A stretch of DNA of 64,000 nt from Cristatella mucedo (GCA_009760855.2 WPIO01000198.1:62001-126000); one strand, 5' to 3'; numbered from the stretch's first letter, positions 23,308 through 35,355 are shown. A program made the numbers and translations. Notes: generated by a model not told the origin, from the sequence alone.

Positions 23308-24240
23308 GGCTGCTGCTTGGCGCCGCAGCCGCAGCAGCAGCCGATAAGCGTACGATGAGCCCGAGTGTCGTCTCGGCGGACGCCTACGGATGGCAAGCGC
23401 CGGGCGAGCTCGGCTTAGCGACGAAATTCGGCAACCGCGACTTTGTCTCAGGCGTCCCAACGGAGCGCCGCGGTCGTCTGTCCCCCCCACCCAAGACCCC
23501 GCTGCCGGCCGCTGAGGGCAGGCAGCGGCCGGCAGAGGGGGGCGCTGCCTCCAAATCGACCCGTCGACTTCCGCTCGCTAGCTGGCAGCACGATCCCGTA
23601 CTGCGCGCGGCCCATCGCCACACGCCGTCGTCGCAGACGCAGGCACCGCCGCACGAAGCGTCCAGAGTTTCCGCGAGATGAACGCGCCTCTCTCTCTCCG
23701 CGATCGCCGATCGTGATCGTCTCCGATCTCTCGCGCGCGTCTCTCTCGCCCCGCTCCTCCGTCCGCTTCCGCGCCGCCGCGCGACCTTTCCTGGCCGAAC
23801 TGCAGCAGTGCGCGATGACGCAGCCCCCCCCCCCCGCGGCAGCTGATTAGCTAGCGTCATTCGTGAAGAGCAATAAATTAGCGTATAACGGTCAGTAATT
23901 GCCGCCGTCGGGGCGCGGTGACGCAGTGGCGAGAGCGGTGTACGGTGGAGTCGCGTCGATGCCTTGCTACCCCCCCCCCCCGGACGTCTGCAGCCTCCGG
24001 TCGGCGCCCAGCCCGAAGATGCGTGACAGGCGATTCGAGCATGCTCCATCGGCTGCCCTCGCCCTGCCGCTGCCTTGAGCTTGGAGCGTGCGGTGCCGTC
24101 CCACACCCCAGGAAGCGCCGATCTGCTTTGCGCCAGCGCCATTTTGCCCTAGAATCGGTTCCCCGAACTGCCACCCACCCACCCACCTCACCTCCTACCA
24201 ATCATGGCGGTTGAAGTGCCCTCGCGGGTAGAGGCAGCCG
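21960..24240. promoter_or_regulatory. CpG-rich block 1 (possible promoter region)
   Basis: High G+C with many undepleted CpG dinucleotides, and many arginine-, alanine- and serine-rich open frames on both strands. The frames look like composition artefacts. The block lies 4-6 kb upstream of the synaptotagmin exon A, so it could contain that gene's missing first exon and promoter, but no exon could be shown. Confidence 0.45.
23250..23345. repeat. (CTG/CAG)n tract in CpG-rich block
   Basis: About 11 CTG units flanked by GCAGCGGCTGC-type inverted variants (CAG-rich on the right), so it can fold on itself. Confidence 0.85.
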
Positions 24241-24706
24241 ATGGTTCGAGTTTCGGCCGTCGGCTACCTTGGCTACGGCAACCTTGACGACCTTGAGCTT
24301 GACGTAGACCTTACACTAAGGAAAAGTTCAAATCGGGTGCGGACACGTTTCTGAGCGACCTCTGCTCGACGGGCGAACGAGCGGCGGTCATTTGGAGGCG
24401 CTCGGTACCTTCAAATTAGATCGTCTGCGAGTCGATTGCAAATGGGTGTCAACCAGTAGCGAGAGCCACTGACCCTCCGAGGAGGGGGGGCAGTGACTTG
24501 ATTATCTTAAAATAACCCCCATTGCCGTCTTTGACCTAGCAGAGGCATCTCCCTGCGTGGATGAGCTGAGGGTGCATGCCGAGAAATGCCAGCCAGCGGT
24601 CGACAGAGCGCCGCTCAGAGTCGGAGGCCAAATCAACTACATAGTCCCTCCCCACGAGGAAGTCGCTTCGGAAAGAAGCTGGCGGAGGGGGCGGAGGGAG
24701 GGAATA

Positions 24707-24892
24707 AATAAATAAATAAATGCTAGCTGATTTAACAGCATCTTTTGTGTAGCGACAGAAGAGCCTTAACGGCTATCACAACCGCTTGCAGCGGCGATAA
24801 AGGATCGCACACCACTGGATTCGAACCCACGACCTGGAGACCGACGTCGCGAAAAGCAACCGCCTTACCGAGCGTGCCATCGCGGCTCACCA
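24707..24892 (-). mobile_element. SINE family B
   Basis: (AAAT)n tail, GCTAGCTGATTTAACAGC, GTAGCGACAGAAGAGCC, GGATTCGAACCCACGACCTG and TACCGAGCGTGCCATCGCGG. Confidence 0.87.
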
Positions 24893-25017
24893 GAAGGTGG
24901 ATCGGCGGTTGGGGCGCAGGGGGTGGATGTGCGAATGGATTACTTGTAGCTCCATCATATACAACGGACTCAGAAAATAGGCATCGTAATGCGGCGGATC
25001 TGATCTTTTCTCTCAGG

Positions 25018-25270
25018 ACAATAATAATAACACACTTGATCAAGCGTCCACAGAGAAATCAATCTCTTTCAAGGCGCTTTACATTTTCTGCAAAGGAAAC
25101 ACGGTCGGATGGTCAGTGGTAGCATGCGCGATAAACAGCAAGAATAACACGGTCAGGGGGATATGCACAGGGTCAGCATGCAAGGGTGGTTAATGGCAGC
25201 ATGCACAGTGCCAGCACGCATAAGCACACAAAGGACGAATCCCAGGTACTCACTAAATGCTGTGATAAAT
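25018..25270 (-). mobile_element. L2-like LINE 3' fragment
   Basis: The reverse complement of the LINE tail: AATAATAATAA, a hairpin relic (AATCTCTTTCAAGGCGCTTT) and the 3' non-coding part with AGCATGCACAGTG-type segments. It ends where the AT satellite begins. Confidence 0.75.
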
Positions 25271-25552
25271 ATGCGTATAATATAGTATTATATATACAAT
25301 ATATAATACAATATATAATATAATATATATGACATATAATATAGTATATAGTATATACTATATACTATATATTATATATGACATATAATATAGTATATAG
25401 TATATACTATATACTATATATTATATATGACATATAATATAGTATATATTAACATATGATATAGTATATATTATATACTATATCATATGTTATATCATAT
25501 GATATAGTATATATTATATACTATATACTATATATTATATATAATATAATTA
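25270..25552. repeat. AT-rich palindromic satellite
   Basis: Made only of A and T apart from rare G/C in TATGACATAT and AGTATA/TACTAT words. A unit of about 55-60 bp, itself a near-palindrome (AGTATATAGTATATACTATA), is repeated and followed by a larger inverted repeat at 25440-25540. Confidence 0.9.
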
Positions 25553-25676
25553 AAATTGCGTTTTTATTTTCTTTGGCTCAGATCCAGTTCAGCTCAGACA
25601 CTTGAGGTCGTGCAGCGATGCATGCTGCAGCTGTTTTTGTTCGAATTGTCGAGTCGCGTGAGCATCTCGCGTCTAG

Positions 25677-25746
25677 TTTGCTCCTAGTTTGCTCCTAGTT
25701 TGCTCCTAGTTTGCTCCTAGTTTGCTCCTAGTTTGCTCCTAGTTTG
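25677..25746. repeat. Tandem 11-bp repeat
   Basis: Seven copies of TAGTTTGCTCC with one diverged end copy. The units are head-to-tail without spacers. Confidence 0.93.
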
Positions 25747-25885
25747 CATCTTGATTTGCTCTGAGTCTCCTAGCAGTAGTCTCATGTTTCGTACCTTGTT
25801 ATGCCACAGGCCTGGGGCAGAGGGAACTCGACACACCCAAGTCTGGTTGACGGGACTCCCTGTAAGAGCGTCTCTTACGAAGTAC

Positions 25886-28455
25886 ATTTTTATAGCACCC
25901 ACACAAAACTCAATCTCTTTCTAGGCGCTTTGCATTTTCGGCAAAGGAAGTATACTCGAGCGGTTAGTGGTAGCCTGCTCAACAAACAAGAAGAATAACA
26001 TGGTTAGAGGTGACATGCACAGGGTTAGCATGAAAGTGCGGTTAGTGGCAGCATGCACGACGTCTGCACGCATAAGCACACAAAGAACGAATCACTTTGA
26101 CCAAATGACCAACTAAATACTGTTAAAAATACATGCGTGGTAGCTTCTTTTTTGAAATCGTCAAGTCAAGGGATGTTGTGACACCAATCGGAAGTGGGTT
26201 CCCACCTTCGGGAGCACTCGAACTAAAAACGTTGTCTGGGAAAGTTTTGGGGTTTGTACGAGTTATAGATAAACGAATGGATACCGAAAAGCGGTTGGTA
26301 CAATGCTTAGCCTGGTGGGGGAGTAGGTCTGATAAATAGGCTGATGCCAAAGAATAAAAAAGGGACCTAACAGTGAGTAAGAAAAACTTGAAATTGATGC
26401 GTTGCTTGACAGGAAACCAGTGCAGGTCAGCGAGAAGTGGTGCGATGTGACAACTGCAACACTCAGGACAGACAAGCCTAGCTGCAGAGTTTTTTCGAAA
26501 GCTGTAAGCACATGATTGCACAGGACGATAGACCAGCTAGCAGTGAGTTACAGAAGTCGAGACGGGATGTCACAAATGCACAGACTAATTTAGATGTAGT
26601 ATCCCTGTCTAAACAAGTCTGAATTTTAGCAATGTTACGCAGCTGAAAGTAAGCAGACTTGAGTGTGATCGTCTAATTAAAGGTCACTTTGGAACGCGAC
26701 ACCTAAATTTCTCGAAAGTTCAACAGAAAATATGCTGGCGGGGCCAATTTTGTGCGTTAACCTTTTTAATTTTTGAATTATGCTTGGTTAGCCCATAACT
26801 AGTAAGTTGGTTTATCATCATTCAATTTAAGAAACATCGCTGCCATCCGTGTGTGGATGTCTTCAATAAATGCAGCAGGGGATTTGAGTAAACTCAACGT
26901 GCTGGAGGGCGGGGAGGGATCAAAGCAAAGGTATAACTGAGTTTCATCTGCGTAGAAGTGAAAGCCTGGATTGTGCTTGGCTATCACATATGCAAGAGTG
27001 AGAGTATAAGCCATGAAAAGAAAGGAACCAAGAACATATCCCTGAGGTAACCCATATTTCAGAGGTTTCTCCTGCGATCTTTGTCCGCGATCGTCCAAGT
27101 AGGACATCGTGATGAGTAGTGTCGGAGGCAGCCGACAGATCTATGGTTGTGACAGTCCTCTCGTCATTGCTGCATAGGAAATTGGTTACATGGAGGAGAG
27201 CAGTTTCAGTGGAGTGACGTCGCTTGAATCCCTAATGAAATCTTTTTGACAGTTCTTTCTTTTCATTGTGTACTAGAAGTTGCTTGGCAACAATTTTCTT
27301 AAAGAATAGTTGACAGAAAAGGAAGAAGGTTTATAAGAGCCTCAGAATATGGTCCAGGCTTTCTAAGTATCACCCTAACGATGGCCGATTTGGAGGACAT
27401 GGGTACATCACCTGTTTTCCAGAGAAGTACTAGAAAGTTCAGCTACGGTTGGGTAAAGTTTTTCTTCCAGTGAACACTAAAGAGGAAATGGTAGGAAAGG
27501 TCTTCAGAAGACGGGTTCTTTCTACTAGGTTTTATTAAGGTAGCCGCATTGCATGCAGAAAACTCGTAAATTCTCTTAAGGAAGGTCGCAGGCAGAAATT
27601 CAACAACTTAATTGCTTAATTGGCTTATTTGGCTCGATGAAGCCACGAATGTACGAAATTTCTTCTGTGAAGAAGGCTGAAAACTTTCAGCCGAGCCGGT
27701 AATATCTGGGGATTGAGACCTTTCAGAATTCGCCAGCAAATTGTACACCGTCTAATAAATCTATTTCGGCTTTGACTGGCAGGACTTCATTTTTTCGCGT
27801 GAAAAAAAGCCGTGACCTTTCTAAGCTGCTGGTTATAGACTCGGAGGAAGTCTTTAACATTGGCTCAATCGTCATCGGGCCCAGACTTCTTAAATCGGCG
27901 TTCAAGCCTGAACTTAAGGCTGCGCATCTTTTGAAGAACTTTTGTAATTTGACGGAAATCTCTTCGACTCTGCACAAGAACAGAATATATAAAGCATGCT
28001 CGCCAATGGGGGGCACTCTTATGTGTCATGTCCAGTGCATCAGTGCATCAGTATCGAGGCTGGTGGCCGAGTCTGGCTGCAGATCAAGAAGATCTGCCTC
28101 ACAGATTTCAAGAATTTATCTGGGTCAATGCTGTTTAAATTTCGTCAGTGGAAAAACCTGACGTTACCCACCACGTACAACAGAAGAGTGACAGTAAACG
28201 AGACTGTGCCGTGATTGTTAGCGAGCACTCGGGTCAGTGGGGCAGACATCTTTAGCAATGACGAGATTCAGGATGTTGCCACCGACATGAGTGTTACGAT
28301 TTAAAACCACTGAAGTAGCTGTGAATGAGCCAGTTACTACCACCGATGGAATGGAGAAGTAGGCGCAGCATGCAGGAAGTAGGCGTCCTCTGCAGGAAAG
28401 GCCAAGCTCGAGTGAGTCTGGCTCAAAAGGCATTGGTGGAGCCGATACAACCAAT
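25886..28455 (-). mobile_element. Old, decayed LINE copy
   Basis: Read on the minus strand from 28455 to 25886. It has an endonuclease remnant (THVGGNILNLVIAKD, 28360-28220), reverse transcriptase pieces (FKRRHSTETALL near 27220; LKYGLPQGYVLGSFLF and FHFYADETQLYLCFD, 27060-26920), the C-terminal part (AARLVCPECC, LADLHWFPVKQRI, 26480-26380) and the 3' hairpin at 25886-25935. There are many stops, frameshifts and a small deletion near 27115. Confidence 0.8.
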
Positions 28456-28639
28456 TAAGCCCCCAGTTTACTACAATAATAATAAACATTTTGTAGTCTT
28501 TAAAAAATTACAAATATTTCTATGCACTTATAGTATGTTTGGATGTAACCTTGTCGATTGGTTAGCAATATCATGCCCAACTTCGTCACGAATGGCCACA
28601 TAAAAGACCTTTCATAGGGGATCATTTGCTAGATTTGGT

Positions 28640-29060
28640 AGCGTAATAACTGAAGGCACGATCTCAGAGGAACTTGAGGTTAGCTTGAGACACAGTCAAG
28701 CGATTCAACTCAAAAGTCCAGGCGGATTGTGATGCAAAGCCTGAGAAGGCAGTATTTCAGGCAAGTAAGGCAAGTAGGAAAAAATGGAGAGACCGAAAAT
28801 TGAGTGACAGAACCTTAAAGTCTACAGGCTGGTGGCTAGTGAGCAAATAAAGGTCATTCAGCAATAGTATGATGTGGTTGCTACGACGATCACGACAGAC
28901 TAGCCTAGCTTCAGAGTGTGGTACATCAACTGTAAGCGATGTTGGAAGATGTATCCGTCGGTATCATCTGCACAAAATGAAAGCTTAGATTTTGTAGGCG
29001 CTCATATTAGCTGAGTCAGAGTATACATTGTGAAAAGAAGTGGACCCTACCATAGGTCCA
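28640..29060 (-). mobile_element. Decayed LINE fragment
   Basis: Minus-strand remains of the reverse transcriptase YADD region (29060-28930) and the following C-terminal domain (28920-28780), with an internal deletion. It lies just upstream of the full-length LINE and in the opposite orientation. Confidence 0.55.
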
Positions 29061-29599
29061 TCAAGTAAAACTTTTCTCGCCTCCTGACATAGAGCGCTCT
29101 AACGTACGTTCTTGTTCGTTGCAGAATTCTTCCGAAAACCGAAGTTCTTGCGAACATCGTATACGGAAACGATACAGCTAAGACCTGCTTAAAGTTATTC
29201 TGATTGTTATTTGACCATAGCGCGTAAGAAATTACGTGCCTATGGACATCTAAACGCTCATCGCTTCGGGCTGCTGGGTCTCCCACGCCGGCAGCTGCCT
29301 TAGCTTTGCCGGCGGCTAGTAACCTGCTTGTTAGTTATGATCGTCAGCAGCTGTTATCGCTTCGTCATTGAATATCAAATGCATTCCTAGATATTAATTT
29401 TGTTACTAAGATTCATGAACTATGCATTAACAAAAGAAAAGCACCCCGTAGCCGCCGCGGTGGCCGGAACCACCAGCTCAGACGCCGCTCGTTGGGCGGA
29501 ACCTGCAAGCTGGGTAGCCGCTCGTTCGGTATTCCTAGCATTGTCTCGAACCGCTCAGCACGCTCCCCCACATGCGTCACTGTAAATTCCTCAAACTGA

Positions 29600-32500
29600 G
29601 TGGTCATCAAGCCTGTTGTAACCCCATCGGCCAGACTTAACACTTGCCTTTGGAATCCTCGCTTAATGTGCAATAAACCTCTAGTAATAAGCGACCTTAT
29701 TTCTGAAAATGGTATCGACCTGCTCGCCCTAACTGAAACTTGGCTAAAATCGATAAACTGTCCGACAATTAAAGACGCAACTCCATCTGGTTTCTCGTTC
29801 TTTCACACCCCTAGATCAATCAAAACTGGAGGTGGAGTTGCTATTGTCGTACGCTCGAAATTCAACTTCAAGCCATTTGCGGTACCCTCGAAGCAGTCTT
29901 TTGAATCAATTGTCTTGGTCTCACCCGAAAACAAGCTAACGATAGTGGCAGTAGTCTATCGCCCACCAGGTACCACATCCTCCTTTATCTCAGATTTCTC
30001 CGATCTCATTTCGATTCTGTGTGAAAGAAATCGATCCTTCCTCGTAATGGGTGATTTCAACGTTCACTTTGATAACTTATCTGACGCTTTCAGCACCAAA
30101 TTTCGTGCATTGACTGACTCATTGTCTCTTGTGGCTCATGTGCATGACCCTACCCACATCAAGGGTCACACACTCGACGAGATTTTCTCATATAACTGCA
30201 CCTTGTCATCACCAATTATTACCAAATCCTGCTTATCTGACCACATGCAGATCTCATTCAATCTACAGTGTGTGTCCACATCCTCCTCTAAAATAACCTG
30301 TGAATCGCGAAACCTCAAGACCCTTGACATCGATGCTGTCCGTGCGAGAATATCTGCTTCACCTCTGCTGCTCAATCGTCCCTCCGATCTGTCATCATTC
30401 GTAGATAGCTTCAACACGACACTAGCTGACACGCTAGACGAGTTTGCCCCTCTGACAAAGCGCACTGTGTGCCCCCGCCCTGACGGCCTATGGTTTACCG
30501 CAGACATTAAACTAGCCAAGTCTACTAAACGAAAGCTTGAAAAAGCATACAAAAGATCCGGACTAACTGTCCATCGACAGGCACATGAAGACTACTTTAG
30601 GTCGTACCAATCGATCCTAGCAAAGGCCAAGTCTAGCTTTTATAAAAACATTGTTGAATCACAGATGCACAATCCAAAAATGCTGATGTCGACAATAAAC
30701 CATCTCCTCAACCGTTCCCAGATTAGCTCCTTACCTGATGATCCTAATTATGATCTAGCCGATCGCTTCTCTCGATTCTGTGTGCAAAAGATAGACAAGA
30801 TCAGGGAATCCATCCCTGCGATGACAACCGCCCCACTAGAATGCTGTTCCTCGGTTCCTGGCTGCACCTCAATGTCTGCATTTAAGCAGGTTACTAGTGA
30901 TCTAGTCCTAAAGTTCGTATCTCGATCAAAGAAGAAAACGAGTCCTCTGGACCCTACTCCCACTGTCCTGCTCCTACGTTGCATTGATCTGCTGCTGCCA
31001 TGCATAACTAACATAATTATTGTGTCATTAGTCTCAGGTCATGTCCCAGCACCTTTCAAAAAAGCTGTAGTCATGCCACTTCTCAAGAAAGCTACACTTG
31101 ACCAAGAGAACTTGAGCAACTACCGCCCAGTTTCCCTTCTACCATTCCTATCAAAGACACTCGAACGGGTCGTGGCGGACCAGCTGAACTCGTATATTAA
31201 AACCTCACACCTTGCTAGTAAGTTCCATTCTGGCTTTAGAGCTAATCACTCCACAGAGTCAGCATTGCTTCGGGTATACAACGACCTACTTAGGAATGCA
31301 GACATGGGTAGAGTGTCTCTGCTTGTTTTGCTTGATCTTTCGGTAGCTTTTGATACCATCGATCAGAAAGTTCTTCTAGAGCGCCTCTCATCTCGCCTGG
31401 GCATCACTGGCACTGCTCTGCAGTGGTTCAGGTCCTATCTCAGTGGGAGACTCCAGAGTTTTGACGTGAATGGACAAAGATCATCAGAAGTACCTCTGAA
31501 ATATGGAGTACCTCAGGGCTCAGTGCTAGGTCCGGTTCTTTTCACGGTTTATACTCTGCCTCTTGCCGATGTGATTGCCAAGCACAATCTAGGCTTTCAC
31601 TTCTATGCGGATGACACTCAGTTGTACCTTTGCTTTGATCCCTCCCAGCCTTCGAGCACCTCAAACTCTCTAAACTCACTAGCTGCATGCATTGATGACA
31701 TCCGCACATGGATGGCAGCGAATTTTCTAAAACTTAACGATGATAAAACTAACTTACTAGTTATGGGCAAACCCAGTGTGATCCAGAGATTGGAAAGGCT
31801 GACTCAAAATTGGCTCTGCCAGCATATCTCCAGTTGAATCAGCTCGAAATCTAGGTGTCATATTCCAAAGCGACCTCTCGTTAGACGACCATATCAGCTC
31901 CACAGTCAAATCCGCCTATTTTCATCTTCATAACATTGCTCAAATTCGGGCTTGTTTAGATAAAGATACCACGTCCAAGTTGGTCCATGCATTCGTGACA
32001 TCCCGTCTCGACTTCTGCAACTCACTGCTTACTGGCCTACCAGCATGTGCGATCAGGCGATTGCAGCTGGTGCAAAACTCTGCAGCTAGGCTTGTCTGTC
32101 GTGAGCGTCGCAGTTGCCACTTTACTTCACTTCTCGCCGACCTGCACTGGCTACCAGTCAAGCAACGGATTGACTTCAAGGTTTTGTCGCTCACTTTTAG
32201 GTCCCTTCATTCTATGGCTCCAGCCTATCTGTCAGATATATTACCCCATCAGGCCAAGCCTCGTACCACCCGCTTTTCGGAATCCAACAGTCTAGAAATA
32301 CTTCGTACAAACCTTGAATCCTTTGGAGACCGTGCATTTAGTTCATATGCTCCCAAAGCCTGGAACTCCCTCCCGACCTGCGTCAGAACATCCCCCTGAC
32401 CTGACCACATTTAAAAGGAACCTAAAAGCACACCTATTTAGGACATCATTTAGTGGGTCCCTGTGATTCGTCCTTGATGTGCTTATGCGTGCTGACACTG

Positions 32501-32712
32501 TGCATGCTGCCACTAACCACATTTGCATGCTGACCCTGTGCATGTCACCACTAACCATATTATTCATTTTGTTTGTTTTCAAGCAAGATTTTATTTACCA
32601 TTCAATTGCATTTTACTGTACAGCAAATTAAAGCGCCTAGAGAGAGATTAAGTTCTCTGAGGGCGCTTTATCAAGTGAATTATTATTATTATTATTATTA
32701 TTATTAATACTT
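29600..32712 (+). mobile_element. Near-complete L2/CR1-like LINE (endonuclease and reverse transcriptase), frameshifted
   Basis: A non-LTR retrotransposon. The long frame 29600-31837 encodes an AP-type endonuclease (LLALTETWL, VVYRPP, MGDFNVHF, LSDHMQISF) and a reverse transcriptase (LLDLSVAFDTID, YGVPQGSVLGP, FHFYADDTQLYL). The frame breaks near 31800, where the C-terminal part (RNLGVIFQSDLSLDDH onward) continues one frame over. It breaks again at 32387-32394, where a run of five C replaces the four C seen in sister copies. The 3' end is a hairpin (GCGCC...GGGCGC, 32632-32671) followed by (TTA)n. The exact 5' end is not visible; it lies at or before about 29.6 kb. No separate ORF1 was recognised. 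The copy is inactive as it stands. Confidence 0.9.
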
Positions 32713-32811
32713 GCCAGGCTCCTCAGATTAATGCTGTGGGCGTTGCCGCAGAGCAGTTAAATCCTCAACGAAAATGGGATCTGGACCATTAGAGAGCGGT
32801 GCTATTGATCT

Positions 32812-32985
32812 GGTGAGCCATGATGGCTCACTATATAAGGTGGTTGCTTTTCACGTTCTCGGCCCGAAGGTCGTGGGTTCGAATCCTGTGGTGGGCGATC
32901 CTGTATATGTATATGTATGGTGATAGCCGTAAAACTCCTCAGTCGCTATACAAAAGAGGCTGCTGAATCAGCTAGCACTTTGTTG
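32812..32985 (+). mobile_element. SINE family B (plus strand)
   Basis: GTGAGCCATGATGGCTCACT head, GGTCGTGGGTTCGAATCCTG (B box) and GTGGGCGATCCTGTA, an inserted TATATG repeat, then TATACAAAAGAGGCTGCTG. It directly follows the LINE tail and a short unassigned stretch. Confidence 0.85.
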
Positions 32986-33551
32986 TGTGGACCATTGGAG
33001 AGCAGTGCCAGTAATTCTATGTTAGCTAATAGGCGCTCACTTGTGGAAAACTTGGTGATCAGTGCTATCCAAATCCGCAGAAAAAACCTGCAGAGCTAAT
33101 AGAGTAATTATATCCGTGCCAAAGTTATCAAAAACTTGTTTGCAGCGCGATTCACTTATTCGTTCGAGTGGCTTACACTAAAGCCTGACTGAAACGTATA
33201 GCATTTCAACCCTCTGATTTCCCGGCAGGCTCTGTTCCGGTATCTGCCAGACTTCAATGCTTAGAGAGCGGTTGTAGAAGCTTGCCTGGCGGAGTGCCTT
33301 CGGTTTCCAGATTGTGGGCGCTCTCTCAGAGGAAATATAGGCCTTTTAATTACAAGGGGCTTGCTGCAAAGGCTAGACCGACATGTATTCCACCAGCAAT
33401 TTGCGATGTGTTTTTAGAAGAGCCTATGTTTTGTCCTAGAGGGGACAACCTTACAATTAGAGTCGCTATTTAGTTTGTTTCTTTAGACGGTCTGCAGACT
33501 CCTGTAGAGCCTTGAGCGGGGTGCTGATCATATTTGCCTTTGCTTCGAGCA

Positions 33552-33613
33552 CCATGTCATGTCATGTCATGTCATGTCATGTCATGTCATGTCATGTCAT
33601 GTCATGTCATGTA
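33552..33613. repeat. (ATGTC)n pentanucleotide array
   Basis: About 12 near-perfect ATGTC units at the 3' end of the minus-strand LINE; probably its tail repeat. Confidence 0.95.
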
Positions 33614-35085
33614 TCTCCATCAGTAACTCCACAAAGTGATACAGACCATGTGGGTGTTACGCAGGAGAGTTTTGTATAGCGAACTCACAGCCTAAGCGGC
33701 TTTCGGTACGCATTCGGTAGCCAACAGACTTCGTCTCACGCAACAAAGAGAAAGTGGGAAGCATAGCAGAGTCAGGAGAGCAGTTGAGGTAGTGAGTGGC
33801 ATAGAAGTAGCAGTTCAGGACCGCAGAAAAAGATGTGCCATAGTCGGCAGTTGGAGAGTAGATGTCGTTGCGTAAGAATTGTGGAAGCGAGTTCCACAGT
33901 CTAGGGCCTGCAGAGCTAAAGCTTCTGTCGCCAACTGTCTTTAAGCGGAAGAATGGGACAGCTAATTTATTGACCACACAGGACCTGTGGGCGCGAACAG
34001 GCTGAAACTGATGCAGCAGTTCAGCTAGGTACGAAGGAGCCAAGCCGTGGCCGGCCTTGTGGGTCAGCGTAAGAACTTTGCTCTGTATACTTTGCTCAAC
34101 CGGCAACCATCCTAGCTCTTTCAACAGAGGTGACACGTGCTGAAACCGCTGGGACTTGAAGACCAGCCTTGCAGCCATATTCATAATCCGCTGCAGTGGC
34201 ATAATAGCTTTCTTTGGTAGCCCAGCCAAAAGGGAATTACAATAATCAAGCCGAGACAGAACTAAAGAGCTAGTTAAATTTTTTACAAGCCACTGTGGGA
34301 GACAGCTTCTAATCTTGGATAGGGATCCAATGTGATGGCTAGCTGTAGAGGCAGTCTTCTGAATGAAGCTTTTGAAATTGAGGCAGCTGTCGAACACGAC
34401 ACCTAGATTACGAGCACGTGGTGAAGGTCGCACAATAGCATCACCTATTAGAACAGCAAAGCCTTTTAATCCAGCCACACGCTTAGGGTGTCCTATGAGA
34501 AGCAGTTCGGTTTTATCGTCATTTAATTTCAGGAAGTTTTCCGACATCCAGGATCGAATATTGGCAAGGCAAGCATTCAGTTTCTCAGTTACTGCAGCAG
34601 ATTCCGACGGTTTAAATGACAAATACAAGTGAGTATCGTCAGCATAGAAGTGATATCCTATTCCATGGGCCTTAATCACTTTTCCCAGAGGTTGCGTATA
34701 AATGGAGAACAGCAAGGGACCAAGTACAGACCCTTGAGGGACTCCACAGGTGACCCTTCTCGTGTCTGAGACCTGACCCCCACACGACACGGATTGAACA
34801 CGATCAGACAAGTATGATTTAAACCACGCCAGGGCTTCGTCTGCAAGACCGATCGTTGTTCTCAATCGTTCAAGCAGAACTTCGTGATCAGTGGTGTCAA
34901 AGGCAGCAGACAGATCTAGCAGAGCTAGGGCAGTGACATTCCCGTCATCGTTGCCACGTAGAATGTCATTGTTAACACGGAGGAGAGCAGTTTCAGTAGA
35001 GTGCTGCCTCTTGAAACCTGATCTAACTATCCAGTTTGGGGGTGAGAGTTTCTGCTTAGATGGGTTGGCCTGCACTGCCATCCGG
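33552..35085 (-). mobile_element. 5'-truncated second LINE family (reverse transcriptase) with (TGACA)n tail
   Basis: A minus-strand frame of 474 codons (35081-33657) begins inside the reverse transcriptase: SGFKRQHSTETALLRV, LLDLSAAFDTTDHEVLL, CGVPQGSVLGPLLFSIY, YHFYADDTHLYLSF and FLKLNDDKTELLLIGH. The conserved C-terminal domain follows (SRLDYCNSLLAGLPKKAI, RLWNSLP). It differs from the plus-strand LINE at many positions, so it is a separate lineage. The frame has no stop over this length, suggesting a fairly young copy. Downstream of it, on the same strand, is a pure pentanucleotide array (plus strand ATGTC, 33552-33613) that looks like its tail repeat. Left of the array I saw nothing else. 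Confidence 0.85.
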
Positions 35086-35355
35086 ATGGCATTTCTGCAA
35101 TATCGGTGTCTTGGTCGGCACCTACGGGAACCAAAAGTGAAACAAAAATCTATAATCTCAAAGTCACCAGAGCATGCCGAGCGGCGCTACTTCCAATTGC
35201 TCAAGTACTCAGCGTGCTTTATTCGTGGCATGCCATTAGTCTCTGTGAAATTTTCGACATGTTCATACTATCTTTCACTTTTACCCTCAGACTACAACTT
35301 CGAGTCAGATCATTCGATAGAAGGAAGATTCGCAAACATTCTTCCCGCAACAGCC

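Noticed and set aside
22231-24142. Several open frames of 100-250 codons on both strands
   Set aside because: They overlap each other in all frames and follow G+C and triplet-repeat composition; no motif supports any of them.
24775-24885. tRNA gene suggested by the GGTTCGAATCC-type B box
   Set aside because: It is the head of a repeated SINE; the acceptor stem does not close and the same sequence recurs at several other places. The same holds for all SINE A and B copies.
25677-25746. CRISPR-like array
   Set aside because: The units are contiguous with no spacers, and the DNA is from an animal nucleus.
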